Shown: positions 9,538-18,923, numbered from the stretch's first letter. The stretch is 64,000 bases of DNA from Thioalkalivibrio versutus (GCF_001999325.1 NZ_MVAR01000015.1:1-64000); one strand, 5' to 3'. A program made the numbers and translations. The notes: a model not told the origin generated them from the letters alone.

Positions 9538-11910
9538 ATGAGCGAGATTTGTGCCATCCACGGCTATGCGGCGCTGTTCGAGCATGCGCCGGTGGGGCTG
9601 GCCGAGATGGATACCGAGGGGCGCATCCTGCGCGCCAATCCCCGCCTGGGCGCCTTGCTGGCCTGTGATCCGGCGGATCTGGCGGACGCGATCCTGCAAG
9701 ACTACGTGTGCCCGGACGACCGCGAGCGTTGCGCGGCGCGGCGTCACGTCCTGCTGAACGGGGATTGCAGCACCAGCAGCTTCGAGGCGCGTCTGCTGGA
9801 TGCCACCGATCAGGCGCACTGGGTGGAGTTGGCGGTTAGCCGGATCCCGGCCACCGAGGACTGCCCCGAGGCCCTGCTCGTGGCGGTCGCCGATATTGGC
9901 GTGCGCAAGGAGACGGAGCAGCGTACCGAGACCCTGCTGCGCGCCAGTCCGGCCGTGATCTACACCATGGACCCCTCGGACTTCGGCACCATGACCTGGC
10001 TCAGCCCCAACGTGCAGGCCGTCACTGGCTGGGCGCCAGAGCAGGTTACCGGCCAGCCTGACTGGTTGCAGGCCCACCTGGCTCGCGAGGATTACCAGCG
10101 TTGCGCCGGCCAGGTGAAGCGCTGGCTGGCCGATGGCGCGCGCGGATTCTGTCGCCTGAGCTATCGCCAGCGCATGCCCAGCGGGCACTGGCAATGGCTG
10201 GAGGATCAGGTGACGGCGATCCGCGACGGTCAGGGCGCGGTCGTCGAACTGGTGGGTGCCTTCCAGGACGTGGGGGCGCGGGAGGAGACCGAGCGCCATC
10301 TGGAAAAGATTGCGCACAACCTGCCCGGGGTGATCTACCAGTACCGCCAGTACCCGGATGGCCGGGCGTCGTTCCCGTATGCCAGTGAGGGCATGGCCGA
10401 TGTGTACGGCGTGACGCCCGAGGCCGTAATGCTCGATGCCCGCCGCGTTTTCGACGTGATCCACCCGGATGATGTCGAGCGGGTCGCCGCCAGTATCGAG
10501 GCCTCCATGCGCTGCCTGGAATCGTGGCGTCAGCGCTATCGCGTGCGCCACCCCGAGCGCGGCGAGATCTGGGTGGAAGGGCATGCCAGTCCCGAGGCAC
10601 TGGAGGATGGCAGTGTGCTCTGGTTCGGGGTGATCCTGGACATCACCGAACGGGTGCAGGCCGAAGAGGTCCTGCATCTGCGCGAGCGCGAGCTGGCCGA
10701 GGCCCAGCGCATCGCGCATATCGGCAACTGGGTGTCGGACTTTGTCCGCAACGAGGTTCGCTGGTCGGACGAGGTCTTCCGGATTTTCGGGATGTCCCGC
10801 GGTGAATGGGGCGGGACGCACGAGGCCTTTATGCATGCGGTGCATCCGGGCGATCGCGAACGGGTCCAGGCCGAGGTGGATGCCTCGCTGGGTGGGGACG
10901 GGGCGCTTGATATCGTGCACCGGGTTCTGCGCCCGGACGGCGACGAGCGCGTGGTGCACGAACGCGGTTATGTAGAGTTCGATGCCGCTGGACGCGTCCA
11001 GCGGATGATCGGCACGGTCCAGGACATCACCGAACGCCATCATCTGGAGCAGGAGCAGCGTCTGCTGGCGGCGACCTTCGACAGCAGTCAGGCGATCTTC
11101 ATCACCGATGTCGAGGGTACGATCCAGCGCGTCAACGCGACCTTTGCCGAACTCACGGGATTCACCGAGGAAGACGCGGTGGGCCAGAATCCGCGCATCA
11201 TGAATTCGGGCCGACAGGACCGCGGCTTTTATGACGAGATGTTCCAGTCCGTGCGTGAAAACGGCCACTGGTCCGGCGAGGTGTGGAACCGGCGCAAGGA
11301 TGGCCGGATCTTCCCCCTGCACGAGATCGTGACTGCGATCCGGGATGCCAGCGGTGTGATCGAGTACTACATCGCCATGTTCCACGACATCTCGCGGCAG
11401 AAGGAGCTGGAGGCTGCGCTGGAATATCAGGCCTTCTACGACACGCTGACCGATGCCGCCAATCGGGGCCATTTCGAGGCATTGCTGGAGCAGGAGGCCC
11501 GGCGGGCGGAGCGCTATGCAGACCCCTGTTCGCTGGTGATGCTGGACCTGGACCACTTCAAGCGGATCAACGACACCCATGGCCACGACATCGGCGACGA
11601 GGTCCTGCGCCGGGTGGTGGCGACGGCCGGCGAACGCCTGCGCCAGTCCGATGTGCTGGGCCGTTGGGGCGGCGAGGAATTCATGGTCATGCTGCCCAGT
11701 ACCCGGGCCGAAGATGCCTGCCGCCTGGCCGAGGATCTGCGCCGGCAGGTGGCCGCGCTGGATCTGCCCCGGGTCGGGCAGGTGACCATCAGTCTGGGGG
11801 TGGCGGAGTGTCGTCGTGGCGAGGCGATCAAGGACTGGATCAAGCGTGCGGACGATGCGATGTACCGGGCCAAGCACTCGGGGCGCAATCGGGTCGTATG
11901 GCAGGATTGA
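9538..11910 (+). CDS. Multi-PAS diguanylate cyclase (five PAS domains plus GGDEF)
   Basis: A 790-residue cytosolic sensor enzyme predicted to make cyclic di-GMP from two GTP. No signal peptide or membrane segment is visible. PAS domains lie at about residues 8-122, 130-253, 260-378, 388-501 and 505-625, several ending in the typical DITER-type linker. The GGDEF domain spans about 630-790 with GGEEF at 711-715. An inhibitory-site RxxD motif (RQSD) lies exactly five residues before it, so product inhibition is expected. There is no EAL domain. The signals sensed cannot be told. It is followed after 31 bp by a larger relative with closely similar PAS modules, probably in one operon. Confidence 0.93.
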   Translation: MSEICAIHGYAALFEHAPVGLAEMDTEGRILRANPRLGALLACDPADLADAILQDYVCPDDRERCAARRHVLLNGDCSTSSFEARLLDATDQAHWVELAVSRIPATEDCPEALLVAVADIGVRKETEQRTETLLRASPAVIYTMDPSDFGTMTWLSPNVQAVTGWAPEQVTGQPDWLQAHLAREDYQRCAGQVKRWLADGARGFCRLSYRQRMPSGHWQWLEDQVTAIRDGQGAVVELVGAFQDVGAREETERHLEKIAHNLPGVIYQYRQYPDGRASFPYASEGMADVYGVTPEAVMLDARRVFDVIHPDDVERVAASIEASMRCLESWRQRYRVRHPERGEIWVEGHASPEALEDGSVLWFGVILDITERVQAEEVLHLRERELAEAQRIAHIGNWVSDFVRNEVRWSDEVFRIFGMSRGEWGGTHEAFMHAVHPGDRERVQAEVDASLGGDGALDIVHRVLRPDGDERVVHERGYVEFDAAGRVQRMIGTVQDITERHHLEQEQRLLAATFDSSQAIFITDVEGTIQRVNATFAELTGFTEEDAVGQNPRIMNSGRQDRGFYDEMFQSVRENGHWSGEVWNRRKDGRIFPLHEIVTAIRDASGVIEYYIAMFHDISRQKELEAALEYQAFYDTLTDAANRGHFEALLEQEARRAERYADPCSLVMLDLDHFKRINDTHGHDIGDEVLRRVVATAGERLRQSDVLGRWGGEEFMVMLPSTRAEDACRLAEDLRRQVAALDLPRVGQVTISLGVAECRRGEAIKDWIKRADDAMYRAKHSGRNRVVWQD

Positions 11911-11941
11911 CGGCCACGGCCAAACTCCTGGGGGAGACTTG

Positions 11942-14900
11942 ATGGATCCTGCGGAGCATGCAGGCACGGGCTTGTTCCACCGGGCCGCCGTGGGGCTGGT
12001 GTTTCTGGAGGCCAGTGGCCGCATTCATGCGGCCAATGCGCGCCTGGCGGAATGGCTGGGCTGCGCGGCGGATGACTTCGATGGTGTGCGGCTGGCCGAG
12101 TGTGTGCCGCAGGGGCAGCACAAGGCGTTGATGGACGCCCTCGCGCGCTCCGGCTCGGCCGAAGTGACCCTGGAGCTTTCGCTCAGGGCGCCGCACGTCG
12201 AGGACGCGAGGGCGGTTGCCTGCACGCTTGCGCTGACGCCCGACCCGGACGGGCGGCTCGCCACCGTGCAGCGCCGGGTGCAGGGCGATTCCGCCGGCCA
12301 GGTCTACGAACAGACCTTTACCGCCAATACCGCCCCGAAGCTGCTGATCGACCCGGAGGACGGGCGGATCGTGGACGCCAATCCGGCCGCGGCGGCGTTC
12401 TACGGCTATTCGGCCGAGGCGCTGAAGGCCATGCACATCCAGGACATCAACACGCTCTCGGCGGACGAGGTGCGTACCGAGATGGAGCGGGCGGCCCGCG
12501 AGGAACGTCGCTTCTTCCGTTTTCGCCACCGCATTTGCGGGGGCGAGATTCGTGATGTCGAGGTGTACTCCGGCCCGGTGGTGCTGGACGGGAACCGGTA
12601 CCTCTACTCGATCATCCATGACGTGTCGGAGGCCCGCCGCTACGAACACGAGCTGGAGTTCTACGGGGTGGCCTTCGGTCGCCTCCCGGTGGGGGTCTAC
12701 CGCAACACCCCGGGGCTGGAGGGCCGCTTTGTCCGTCTCAATCCGGCCATGGTGGAGCTGTTCGAGGCCGCCACCGAGATCGAGCTGCGCTCGACGCCGG
12801 TCCGCGAGCTCTACCGCGATCCGCTCGAGCGCGAGGCGTTCAGTCGCGATCTCGAGGCCTATGGGCGGGTCGTCGGTCGCGAAGTGGATCTGAGGACACT
12901 GCGGGGACGGCCCTTCCGTGCCCGGATCACCGCCTACCGGACCGAGGATGCGGATGGCCGGTTCGTGTTCGACGGGGTGATCGAGGATGTCACCGAGCTG
13001 CGGGCGGCCGAGGCCTTCCAGACGCGCTTGCTGGGCAGCCTGGCCGAAGGCGTTTTTGGCCTGGATCGCTATGGCCGCTATACCTTCCTGAACCCGACGG
13101 CCTGCCGTCTGCTCGGGTTCGAGAGCGAAGGCGATGCCCTCGGGCAGGACGCGCATTCGACCAACCATCACACACTGGTGGACGGGACGCCCTATCCGCC
13201 CGAGGCCTGTCCGATCTACCGCGTCCTCGAGACCGGCAAACCGCTGGAGGCCTGGGACGATCACTTCGCGCGTGCCGACGGGACCCTGTTTCCGGTGAGT
13301 GTCTTTACCGCACCCACGTTCGACGTATCCGGGCGGGTCGACGGCGCCGTGGTCTCGTTCCAGGACCAGACCGCCCGGCATGAGCGCGAGGCGCGTCTGA
13401 CCAAGGCGACCAGCCACCTGCCCGGGGCGATCTACCAATACCGCCTGTATCCGGACGGACGCCACGCCTTCCCGTTCGTCAGCGAAGGCGTCCAGCGGGT
13501 GTACGGGTTGTCCCCTGACCAGGTCCAGGAGGATGCCGATGCGGCCTTCGCCCGGGTGAACCCCGAGGATCTTCCGCGGATCCAGGTCAGCATCCAGGAG
13601 TCGGCGCGCTCGCTGGGGCCCTGGCAGGTGCGTTTCCGCGTCCGCCATCCGTTACGCGGGACGGTCTGGGTCGAGGGCCGCGCGACGCCGCAAGTCCTGC
13701 GAACGGACGGCAGCATCGTCTGGCACGGGGTGATGATCGACATTACCGAGCAAGTGGCGATGGAGGGGGCCCTGCGCGAGCGTGGCGAGGAACTGGCCGC
13801 GGCGCAGCGCATCGCGCACGTGGGGAGCTGGGTCTGGACGATCCAGGAGGATCGCACGCGCTGGTCGGACGAGGTCTATCGTATCTTCGGCCTGCGGCGG
13901 GAGGATTGGGAGGCGAACTATGCGGGCTTCTTGCAGGCCGTGCACCCGGACGACCGGGACCGCGTGGCCGCCACGGTGGAGTCGGCGCTGGAGACCGGGG
14001 AGTACGACATTCATTTCCGGGTCCTGCGGCCCGATGGCCGTGAGCGCGTGGTCCACACGCGCGGCGCGGTCGAGCGCGATGCCGGCGGCAAGCCCCGACG
14101 CCTGATCGGGACGGTGCAGGACGTGACCGACCGCCGCGCGCTGGAGGAGAACCTGCGCCGGCTGGTCGGCATCCTGGAGTTCACCCCCGATGTGGTCGGC
14201 ATGCACGGGCCGGACGGGAACATGCTGTTCCTGAATGCGGGCGGGCGTGCATTGTTCGGTCTGCCACCGGCCTCCGGAGAGCCGTGGGACCCCGAAACCG
14301 GCTGGAATACCCGAAGCCTGCCGACGGAGGTGGATTCCCTGGAGACCACGGTCCGGCGGTTCCATCCGCCCTGGGCCGCGGACCATATCCTGCAGGAGGC
14401 GGTCCCGGTGGCGATGCGCGAGGGCATCTGGCAGGGCGAGACTGTCGTGCTGGATGGCGAAGGCCACGAAGTGCCGGTGTCCCAGGTCATCATGGTTCGC
14501 CACGATGGCCAGGGGCAGGTGCGGCAAATCTCGACCATCCTGCGTGATCTCTCGCAACGCAAGGCCGTGGAAGAGGCCCTGCGCGAGAGCGAGGCGCGTT
14601 TCCGCCAGCTGGCCGGGTCCGTGAACGAGGTCTTCTGGCTGCAGGACGAGCATTCGATTTTGTACGTCAATCCGGCCTACGAACGGGTCTGGGGGTACAG
14701 CCGCGAGCACCTGTACCGCGACCGGACCGAGATGCTGGAGGCCGTGCATCCGGAGGACCGTGCCCGGGTGGAGGCGGTGTTTCTTTCCGGGGCTTTCGGG
14801 GACGGAACGGCCGACGAGACCTTTCGAATTCTGCGCCCGGACGGGGAGCAGCGCTGGGTTCGGGTCCGCCGTTACCCGATTGCGGACACAGAGGGTCGGG

Positions 14901-15484
14901 TGACCCGGGTGGCCGGAACGGCGGTCGACATCACCGCGCTGAAGGCCACCCAGCAAGAGCTGGAACGCAACCAGGCGGAACTCGAGCGTCAGGCCTTCTA
15001 TGACCGACTGACCGGTGTTGCGAATCGGCGCTATTTCGAAAGCCTGCTGGATCGCGAAGTCGAGCGCGCCGAACGCTACGGACAGGGGTTCTCGCTGGTG
15101 ATGTTCGACCTCGATCACTTCAAGAAGGTCAACGACACCTATGGTCATGCCGCCGGGGATGTGGTGTTGCAGGAGGTGACCCGCGTGGCGGGCGAACGCC
15201 TGCGTGGCGCGGATGTGCTCGGGCGCTGGGGGGGCGAGGAGTTCATGGTCCTGCTTCCGGGCGACCCGGCGGAGGCCGGCGCACGGGTGGCGGAGTTGAT
15301 CCGGGCGCGGGTGGCCGGGCATGCCTTCCCGGGCGTAGGCAGGGTCACGGTCAGCCTCGGGGTGGCGGCGTTTCACCCCGGCGAGCCCCGCGGAGAGCTG
15401 CTGCGGCGGGTCGACGAGGCGCTCTACCGCGCCAAGCGCGAGGGCCGCAACCGGGTGGCCGTGGCGCCGCCGCCCGCCGCATGA
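11942..15484 (+). CDS. Multi-PAS diguanylate cyclase (eight PAS domains plus GGDEF)
   Basis: A 1180-residue cytosolic protein. Starting at the ATG at 11942 (preceded by GGGGGAG) it shows about eight PAS modules: roughly 8-115, 120-230, 235-355, 358-475, 480-600, 610-720, 725-850 and 880-1000. A GGDEF domain then runs to the end. GGEEF is at 1097-1101 and is preceded by RGAD, the inhibitory-site motif, at the correct five-residue spacing. The fifth and sixth PAS modules (LPGAIYQYRLYPDGRHAFPF and AQRIAHVGSWVW) are near copies of the third and fourth in the preceding gene. No EAL domain, signal peptide or membrane helix is seen. The frame is open further upstream, but that would overlap the previous gene. 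Confidence 0.92.
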   Translation: MDPAEHAGTGLFHRAAVGLVFLEASGRIHAANARLAEWLGCAADDFDGVRLAECVPQGQHKALMDALARSGSAEVTLELSLRAPHVEDARAVACTLALTPDPDGRLATVQRRVQGDSAGQVYEQTFTANTAPKLLIDPEDGRIVDANPAAAAFYGYSAEALKAMHIQDINTLSADEVRTEMERAAREERRFFRFRHRICGGEIRDVEVYSGPVVLDGNRYLYSIIHDVSEARRYEHELEFYGVAFGRLPVGVYRNTPGLEGRFVRLNPAMVELFEAATEIELRSTPVRELYRDPLEREAFSRDLEAYGRVVGREVDLRTLRGRPFRARITAYRTEDADGRFVFDGVIEDVTELRAAEAFQTRLLGSLAEGVFGLDRYGRYTFLNPTACRLLGFESEGDALGQDAHSTNHHTLVDGTPYPPEACPIYRVLETGKPLEAWDDHFARADGTLFPVSVFTAPTFDVSGRVDGAVVSFQDQTARHEREARLTKATSHLPGAIYQYRLYPDGRHAFPFVSEGVQRVYGLSPDQVQEDADAAFARVNPEDLPRIQVSIQESARSLGPWQVRFRVRHPLRGTVWVEGRATPQVLRTDGSIVWHGVMIDITEQVAMEGALRERGEELAAAQRIAHVGSWVWTIQEDRTRWSDEVYRIFGLRREDWEANYAGFLQAVHPDDRDRVAATVESALETGEYDIHFRVLRPDGRERVVHTRGAVERDAGGKPRRLIGTVQDVTDRRALEENLRRLVGILEFTPDVVGMHGPDGNMLFLNAGGRALFGLPPASGEPWDPETGWNTRSLPTEVDSLETTVRRFHPPWAADHILQEAVPVAMREGIWQGETVVLDGEGHEVPVSQVIMVRHDGQGQVRQISTILRDLSQRKAVEEALRESEARFRQLAGSVNEVFWLQDEHSILYVNPAYERVWGYSREHLYRDRTEMLEAVHPEDRARVEAVFLSGAFGDGTADETFRILRPDGEQRWVRVRRYPIADTEGRVTRVAGTAVDITALKATQQELERNQAELERQAFYDRLTGVANRRYFESLLDREVERAERYGQGFSLVMFDLDHFKKVNDTYGHAAGDVVLQEVTRVAGERLRGADVLGRWGGEEFMVLLPGDPAEAGARVAELIRARVAGHAFPGVGRVTVSLGVAAFHPGEPRGELLRRVDEALYRAKREGRNRVAVAPPPAA

Positions 15485-15508
15485 CGGGGCGCACCGAGGG
15501 GAATCCGG

Positions 15509-15868
15509 GTGGCGCATAGTGGCCGACGCGGTCTGGGCCGGGTGCTGCATGCCTTCGGGTATTCCTGGCGCGGGCTGCGCGAGGCGTATCAGCACGAGTC
15601 GGCGTTTCGTCAGGAGCTGGCGTTGCTCGCGGTATTGCTGCCGCTGGCGATCTGGTTGGGCGAGAGCGGGGTGGAGCGGGCTCTGCTGGCCGGCAGTGCC
15701 TTGTTGATCCTGGTGGTGGAACTGCTGAACTCGGCGGTGGAGGCGGCAATCGACCGGTTTGGCGACGAACGCCATCCGCTGTCGGCGCGCGCCAAGGACA
15801 TGGCCTCGGCCGCGGTGCTGGTCAGCTTCCTCCTGGCGGCGCTGGTGTGGGGGCTGATCCTGCTCTGA
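15509..15868 (+). CDS. dgkA: Diacylglycerol kinase (integral membrane, DgkA type)
   Basis: A 119-residue inner-membrane kinase that phosphorylates diacylglycerol to phosphatidic acid, recycling lipid left by periplasmic glucan or lipid modification. It shows the signature VVELLNSAVEAAIDR and three hydrophobic segments, with HESAFRQEL before the first; size and motif match E. coli DgkA. The start is a GTG at 15509 with GAGGGGA upstream. It follows the second cyclase by 24 bp and probably shares its transcript. It is convergent with znuA across a repeat-filled gap. Confidence 0.95.
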   Translation: MAHSGRRGLGRVLHAFGYSWRGLREAYQHESAFRQELALLAVLLPLAIWLGESGVERALLAGSALLILVVELLNSAVEAAIDRFGDERHPLSARAKDMASAAVLVSFLLAALVWGLILL

Positions 15869-15897
15869 CCGCGGTGGGCATCCGGGCCTTTTCCCTT

Positions 15898-16003
15898 CGG
15901 TTACCCCGGCCGAAGCGAAGCGCAGAGCCGGGATATCCGGCTTCGGGGGCTGTCCCGGCGTGGGAGATCCCGGATAACCGCTACGCGGTTTCCGGGGTGA
16001 CGG
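15898..16003. repeat. Dispersed repeat, family A (copy 1)
   Basis: A composite element. One part resembles CCCCGGCCGAAGCGAAGCGC with a pairing CCGGGATA end. The second is an inverted repeat reading GATCCCGGATAACCGCTACG followed by CGGTTTCCGGGG (15966-15997). Copies occur at 19100-19186 and, inverted, at 27608-27712. It fills the gap between the convergent dgkA and znuA genes and could form hairpins in either transcript. Confidence 0.8.
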
Positions 16004-16057
16004 CACAGGAAGGTGGGGCGGCGATGCGCGGCGTCCGGAGGTGGGGCCGCGTGTCCG

Positions 16058-17185
16058 TCAGGAGCCGTTATGTGCCATGCAGTCGGTGAAGCCGTCCGCC
16101 ATACCCTGCATCAGCAGGAACCAGGCATCGGGGCCAGGCTCCAGCTCCGCGCCGATTGGATCGAGCATGCCGAGCCGGGTGCCGGTACCCTCGGCCACGG
16201 TTTCCGCCAGCGCCGGGCGAAACTGCGGTTCGGTGAACAGGCAGGCGACATCGCCCTGTGCCAGACGGCCGCGTAGTTCGGACAGCCGGCGGGCCCCGGG
16301 CATGCGCGAGGGATCGACGCTGATGGAGCCGGCCGCGTTCAGGCCATAGTGCTGCTCGAAGTACTGGTAGGCGTCGTGAAACACCATGAAGCGCTGGTCG
16401 CGTACCGGCGCCAGTTGCTCGGCGATCCTGGCGTCCATCTCGTCGATGCGCTGGAGCAGGCCGTCCCGGTTGTCCCGGATCGTTGCGGCCTGTTCCGGAT
16501 CGAGTTCCGCGAGGCGCTCCGCAAGCTGTTCGACGATGGCCCGTGCGACGCCCGGCGACAGCCACAGGTGGCTGTCGTAATCGCCATGTGCATGCCCGTG
16601 CCCGTCGTCATGCGCGGCGTGTCCATGATTATCCGAGCCGTGAGCATCGTGGTCGTGCGCGTCATGGTCGTGTGCGTGGTCCGCGTGTCCGTTGTGATCG
16701 TCGTGGGCATGATGGTCATGTCCATGATCGCCGTGATCGCCGTGATCGCCGTGATCGTCATGCCCATGGCCGCCATCGTCGCCGTGGTCATGATGGCCTT
16801 CCCATACGCCCCCGGTGCGGCCCTCCAGAAGATCGAGCTCGAGGTCGTGCATCAGGCTGATGACCGTCGCGCGGTCGGCGATCCCGTGCAGCGAGCGCTC
16901 CAGAAAGCCCTCGAGCTCCGGACCGACCCAGACCACCAGGTCGGCCTGCTGCAGGCGCCGTGCCTCGGAGGGACGCATGGAATAGCCGTGGGGCGATGCG
17001 CTGGCCGGCACCAGCAGTTCCACCTCGTGGGTGTCGCCGGCCAGCGCGGCAACCAGGCTGTGAATCGGTAGAATCGATGCGACGATGCGCGGGCTGTCGG
17101 CCTGCGCGGGCATGGCCACCGTCACCAGAAACGCCAGGGCCAGGAGCAGGGCGAGGAAGGTCGGGCGGCGGGCAGCAGAGCGCAT
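16058..17185 (-). CDS. znuA: Zinc ABC transporter, periplasmic zinc-binding protein
   Basis: A 375-residue exported zinc-binding protein. The ATG at 17185 has GGAG upstream. It gives a signal peptide with hydrophobic residues 10-25 and probable cleavage after AMPAQA. Zinc ligands lie in SPHGYSMRPSEARRL (His66), in SHLWLSP (His206) and in the FHDAYQYFE region. Between them is an exceptionally long acidic, histidine-rich loop at about residues 131-200, typical of ZnuA but large here. It feeds zinc to ZnuB/ZnuC, encoded divergently. A Zur-like palindrome lies at 17209-17231 between the two units, so zinc repression of both is likely. Confidence 0.95.
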   Translation of the reverse strand: MRSAARRPTFLALLLALAFLVTVAMPAQADSPRIVASILPIHSLVAALAGDTHEVELLVPASASPHGYSMRPSEARRLQQADLVVWVGPELEGFLERSLHGIADRATVISLMHDLELDLLEGRTGGVWEGHHDHGDDGGHGHDDHGDHGDHGDHGHDHHAHDDHNGHADHAHDHDAHDHDAHGSDNHGHAAHDDGHGHAHGDYDSHLWLSPGVARAIVEQLAERLAELDPEQAATIRDNRDGLLQRIDEMDARIAEQLAPVRDQRFMVFHDAYQYFEQHYGLNAAGSISVDPSRMPGARRLSELRGRLAQGDVACLFTEPQFRPALAETVAEGTGTRLGMLDPIGAELEPGPDAWFLLMQGMADGFTDCMAHNGS

Positions 17186-17208
17186 GGGCGGATTCTCCAT
17201 CGGATTCA

Positions 17209-17231
17209 ATAACGTTATAGTATACCAATAT
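17209..17231. promoter_or_regulatory. Probable Zur operator between znuA and znuCB
   Basis: The core GTTATAGTATACC (17214-17226) is an imperfect palindrome centred on 17220 and differs by one base from the gammaproteobacterial Zur core GTTATANTATAAC. It is the only operator-like site between the divergent zinc-uptake genes and overlaps the znuC start codon. TATAGT (17216-17221) could also serve as a -10 box for znuC. Confidence 0.75.
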
Positions 17232-18063
17232 GAATCGCGAAACCCCTTCCCCGCACGCGCAACCGGCGACGGACGCCTCGCCGTTGCTGGCCGCCCGCGA
17301 CGTCTCGCTGGAACGCGGCGGGCGGGTGATCCTGGATCATGTCTCGGTCCAGGTGCGGCCGGCCGAGGTGACCGTGGTGATCGGCCCCAACGGGGCGGGC
17401 AAGACCTCGCTGTTGCGAGTGCTGCTGGGACTGTGGAAGCCGGGACAGGGCCGGGTACAACGCCGGCGCGGGCTGCGCATCGGCTACATGCCCCAGCGCC
17501 TGCAGATCGAGCCGGTGCTGCCATTGTCGGTGCGGCGTTTCCTGACGCTGCGCCAGCGGGCCCCGGAGGCCGTCCTGCGCGAAGGCCTGGAGCGGGTCGG
17601 CGTGCCGCATCTGCTGCACAAGCCGGTGCAGTCGCTCTCCGGCGGCGAGATGCAGCGGGTGCTGCTGGCGCGCGCCCTACTCAATCGGCCGAACCTTCTG
17701 GTGCTGGACGAGCCCGCCCAGGGGGTGGATATCGTCGGCCAGGGCGAGGTGTTCAAGCTGATCGATGACATCCGCCACGAGACCGGCTGCGGGGTGCTGA
17801 TGGTGTCGCACGACCTGCACCTGGTGATGGCCGGGGCCGATGCGGTGATCTGCCTGAACCAGCATGTGTGCTGCACCGGCCGGCCGGAGGAGGTATCGCG
17901 GCATCCCGAGTACCAGCGCCTGTTCCCGGAGACGGACATGCAGGGGATCGGCGTCTACCGGCACGATCACGACCACGTGCACGATGTCGCCGGGGATGTA
18001 CACGAACATCACGCCGGCTGCGGCCATGCCCACCGGCCCGGTCCCGGGGGCGACTCCCGATGA
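17230..18063 (+). CDS. znuC: Zinc ABC transporter, ATP-binding protein
   Basis: A 277-residue cytosolic ATPase. Walker A is GPNGAGKT (52-59), the signature is SLSGGEMQRVLLARAL and Walker B is NLLVLDEPAQGVD. The H-loop is SHDLHLVM. The C terminus has a histidine-rich tail (HDHDHVHDV then HEHHAGCGHAH), probably zinc-binding. The ATG at 17230 sits inside the Zur-like palindrome and has no Shine-Dalgarno sequence, so translation may be leaderless if the -10-like TATAGT is used. A later start would cut into the first domain. It overlaps znuB by four bases (ATGA). Confidence 0.94.
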   Translation: MNRETPSPHAQPATDASPLLAARDVSLERGGRVILDHVSVQVRPAEVTVVIGPNGAGKTSLLRVLLGLWKPGQGRVQRRRGLRIGYMPQRLQIEPVLPLSVRRFLTLRQRAPEAVLREGLERVGVPHLLHKPVQSLSGGEMQRVLLARALLNRPNLLVLDEPAQGVDIVGQGEVFKLIDDIRHETGCGVLMVSHDLHLVMAGADAVICLNQHVCCTGRPEEVSRHPEYQRLFPETDMQGIGVYRHDHDHVHDVAGDVHEHHAGCGHAHRPGPGGDSR

Positions 18064-18881
18064 TGGATGGCCTGCTCGACGATTTCCTGATTCGTGCGCT
18101 GCTGGCGGGGCTGATGGTGGCCGCCGTCGCGGGTCCGCTGGGGGCCTTCGTGGTCTGGCGCCGCATGGCCTATTTCGGCGATACCGTGTCGCATTCGGCG
18201 CTGCTGGGCGTCGCCCTCGGGGTACTCCTGGGGCTGAACCTGAACCTGATGGTCACGATCGTGTGCGTGGCCATCGCCATCCTGCTGGTACTGCTGCAGC
18301 GGCGGCAGGAACTGGCCTCGGACACCCTGCTCGGGATTCTCGCGCACAGTTCGCTGTCGCTGGGGATCGTCGCCGTTACCTTTATCGAGGGGTTGCGGGT
18401 GGATCTGATGGCCTACCTGTTCGGTGACATCCTCGCGGTGGGCACCAACGACTTGATGTCCATCGCGATCGGCGGTGGCGTGGCGTTGCTGCTGCTGATC
18501 CTGCTGTGGCGCCCGCTGCTGGCGCTGACCGTGCACGAGGAGCTCGCCCAGGTGGAGGGTGTGCCGGTGCTGCTGGTGCGGCTGGGCCTGATGCTGCTGA
18601 TCGCACTGGTGATCGCGGCGGCGATGCAGGTGGTCGGCGTGCTGCTGATCACGGCGCTGATGATCATCCCGGCGGCCAGTGCCCGGCGCTTTGCGGCCAC
18701 CCCCGAGCAGATGGCGATCCTCGCCGGCATCATCGGCATGCTGGCCGTGGGGGCCGGGCTGTGGGGCTCCTTCCAGTACGACACCCCGACCGGCCCGACC
18801 ATCGTGGTCGCCGCGATGCTGGGCTTCATCCTGGTCCACCTGCTGCCCGGCCGCCTGATACCCCACTTTGGCGGGCGCTGA
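18060..18881 (+). CDS. znuB: Zinc ABC transporter, permease protein
   Basis: A 273-residue inner-membrane permease of the ABC-3 family with seven to nine hydrophobic segments. It shows the conserved WRRMAYFGDTVSHSALLGVA near the N terminus, and later VGVLLITALMIIPAASARR. It pairs with ZnuC and receives zinc from ZnuA. The start ATG at 18060 overlaps the znuC stop (ATGA); a second ATG directly follows and is equally possible. It is convergent with folA across a 421-bp gap containing two repeats. Confidence 0.95.
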   Translation: MMDGLLDDFLIRALLAGLMVAAVAGPLGAFVVWRRMAYFGDTVSHSALLGVALGVLLGLNLNLMVTIVCVAIAILLVLLQRRQELASDTLLGILAHSSLSLGIVAVTFIEGLRVDLMAYLFGDILAVGTNDLMSIAIGGGVALLLLILLWRPLLALTVHEELAQVEGVPVLLVRLGLMLLIALVIAAAMQVVGVLLITALMIIPAASARRFAATPEQMAILAGIIGMLAVGAGLWGSFQYDTPTGPTIVVAAMLGFILVHLLPGRLIPHFGGR

Positions 18882-18894
18882 CAACACCTTTCTT

Positions 18895-18923
18895 CACCAC
18901 GAAGCGCACGAAGGCACGAAGAA
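18895..18923. repeat. Dispersed repeat, family C (copy 1)
   Basis: CACCACGAAGCGCACGAAGG followed by CACGAAGAA is a short repeat of CACGAAG units. Similar sequence bounds the element at 40456-40667. The rest of the gap to 19099 shows no gene or clear signal. Confidence 0.6.

Noticed and set aside
13652-16006. A 784-codon minus-strand frame opposite the second cyclase and dgkA
   Set aside because: The product is Arg/His/Pro/Gln-rich without recognisable motifs, and it crosses two real genes on the other strand.
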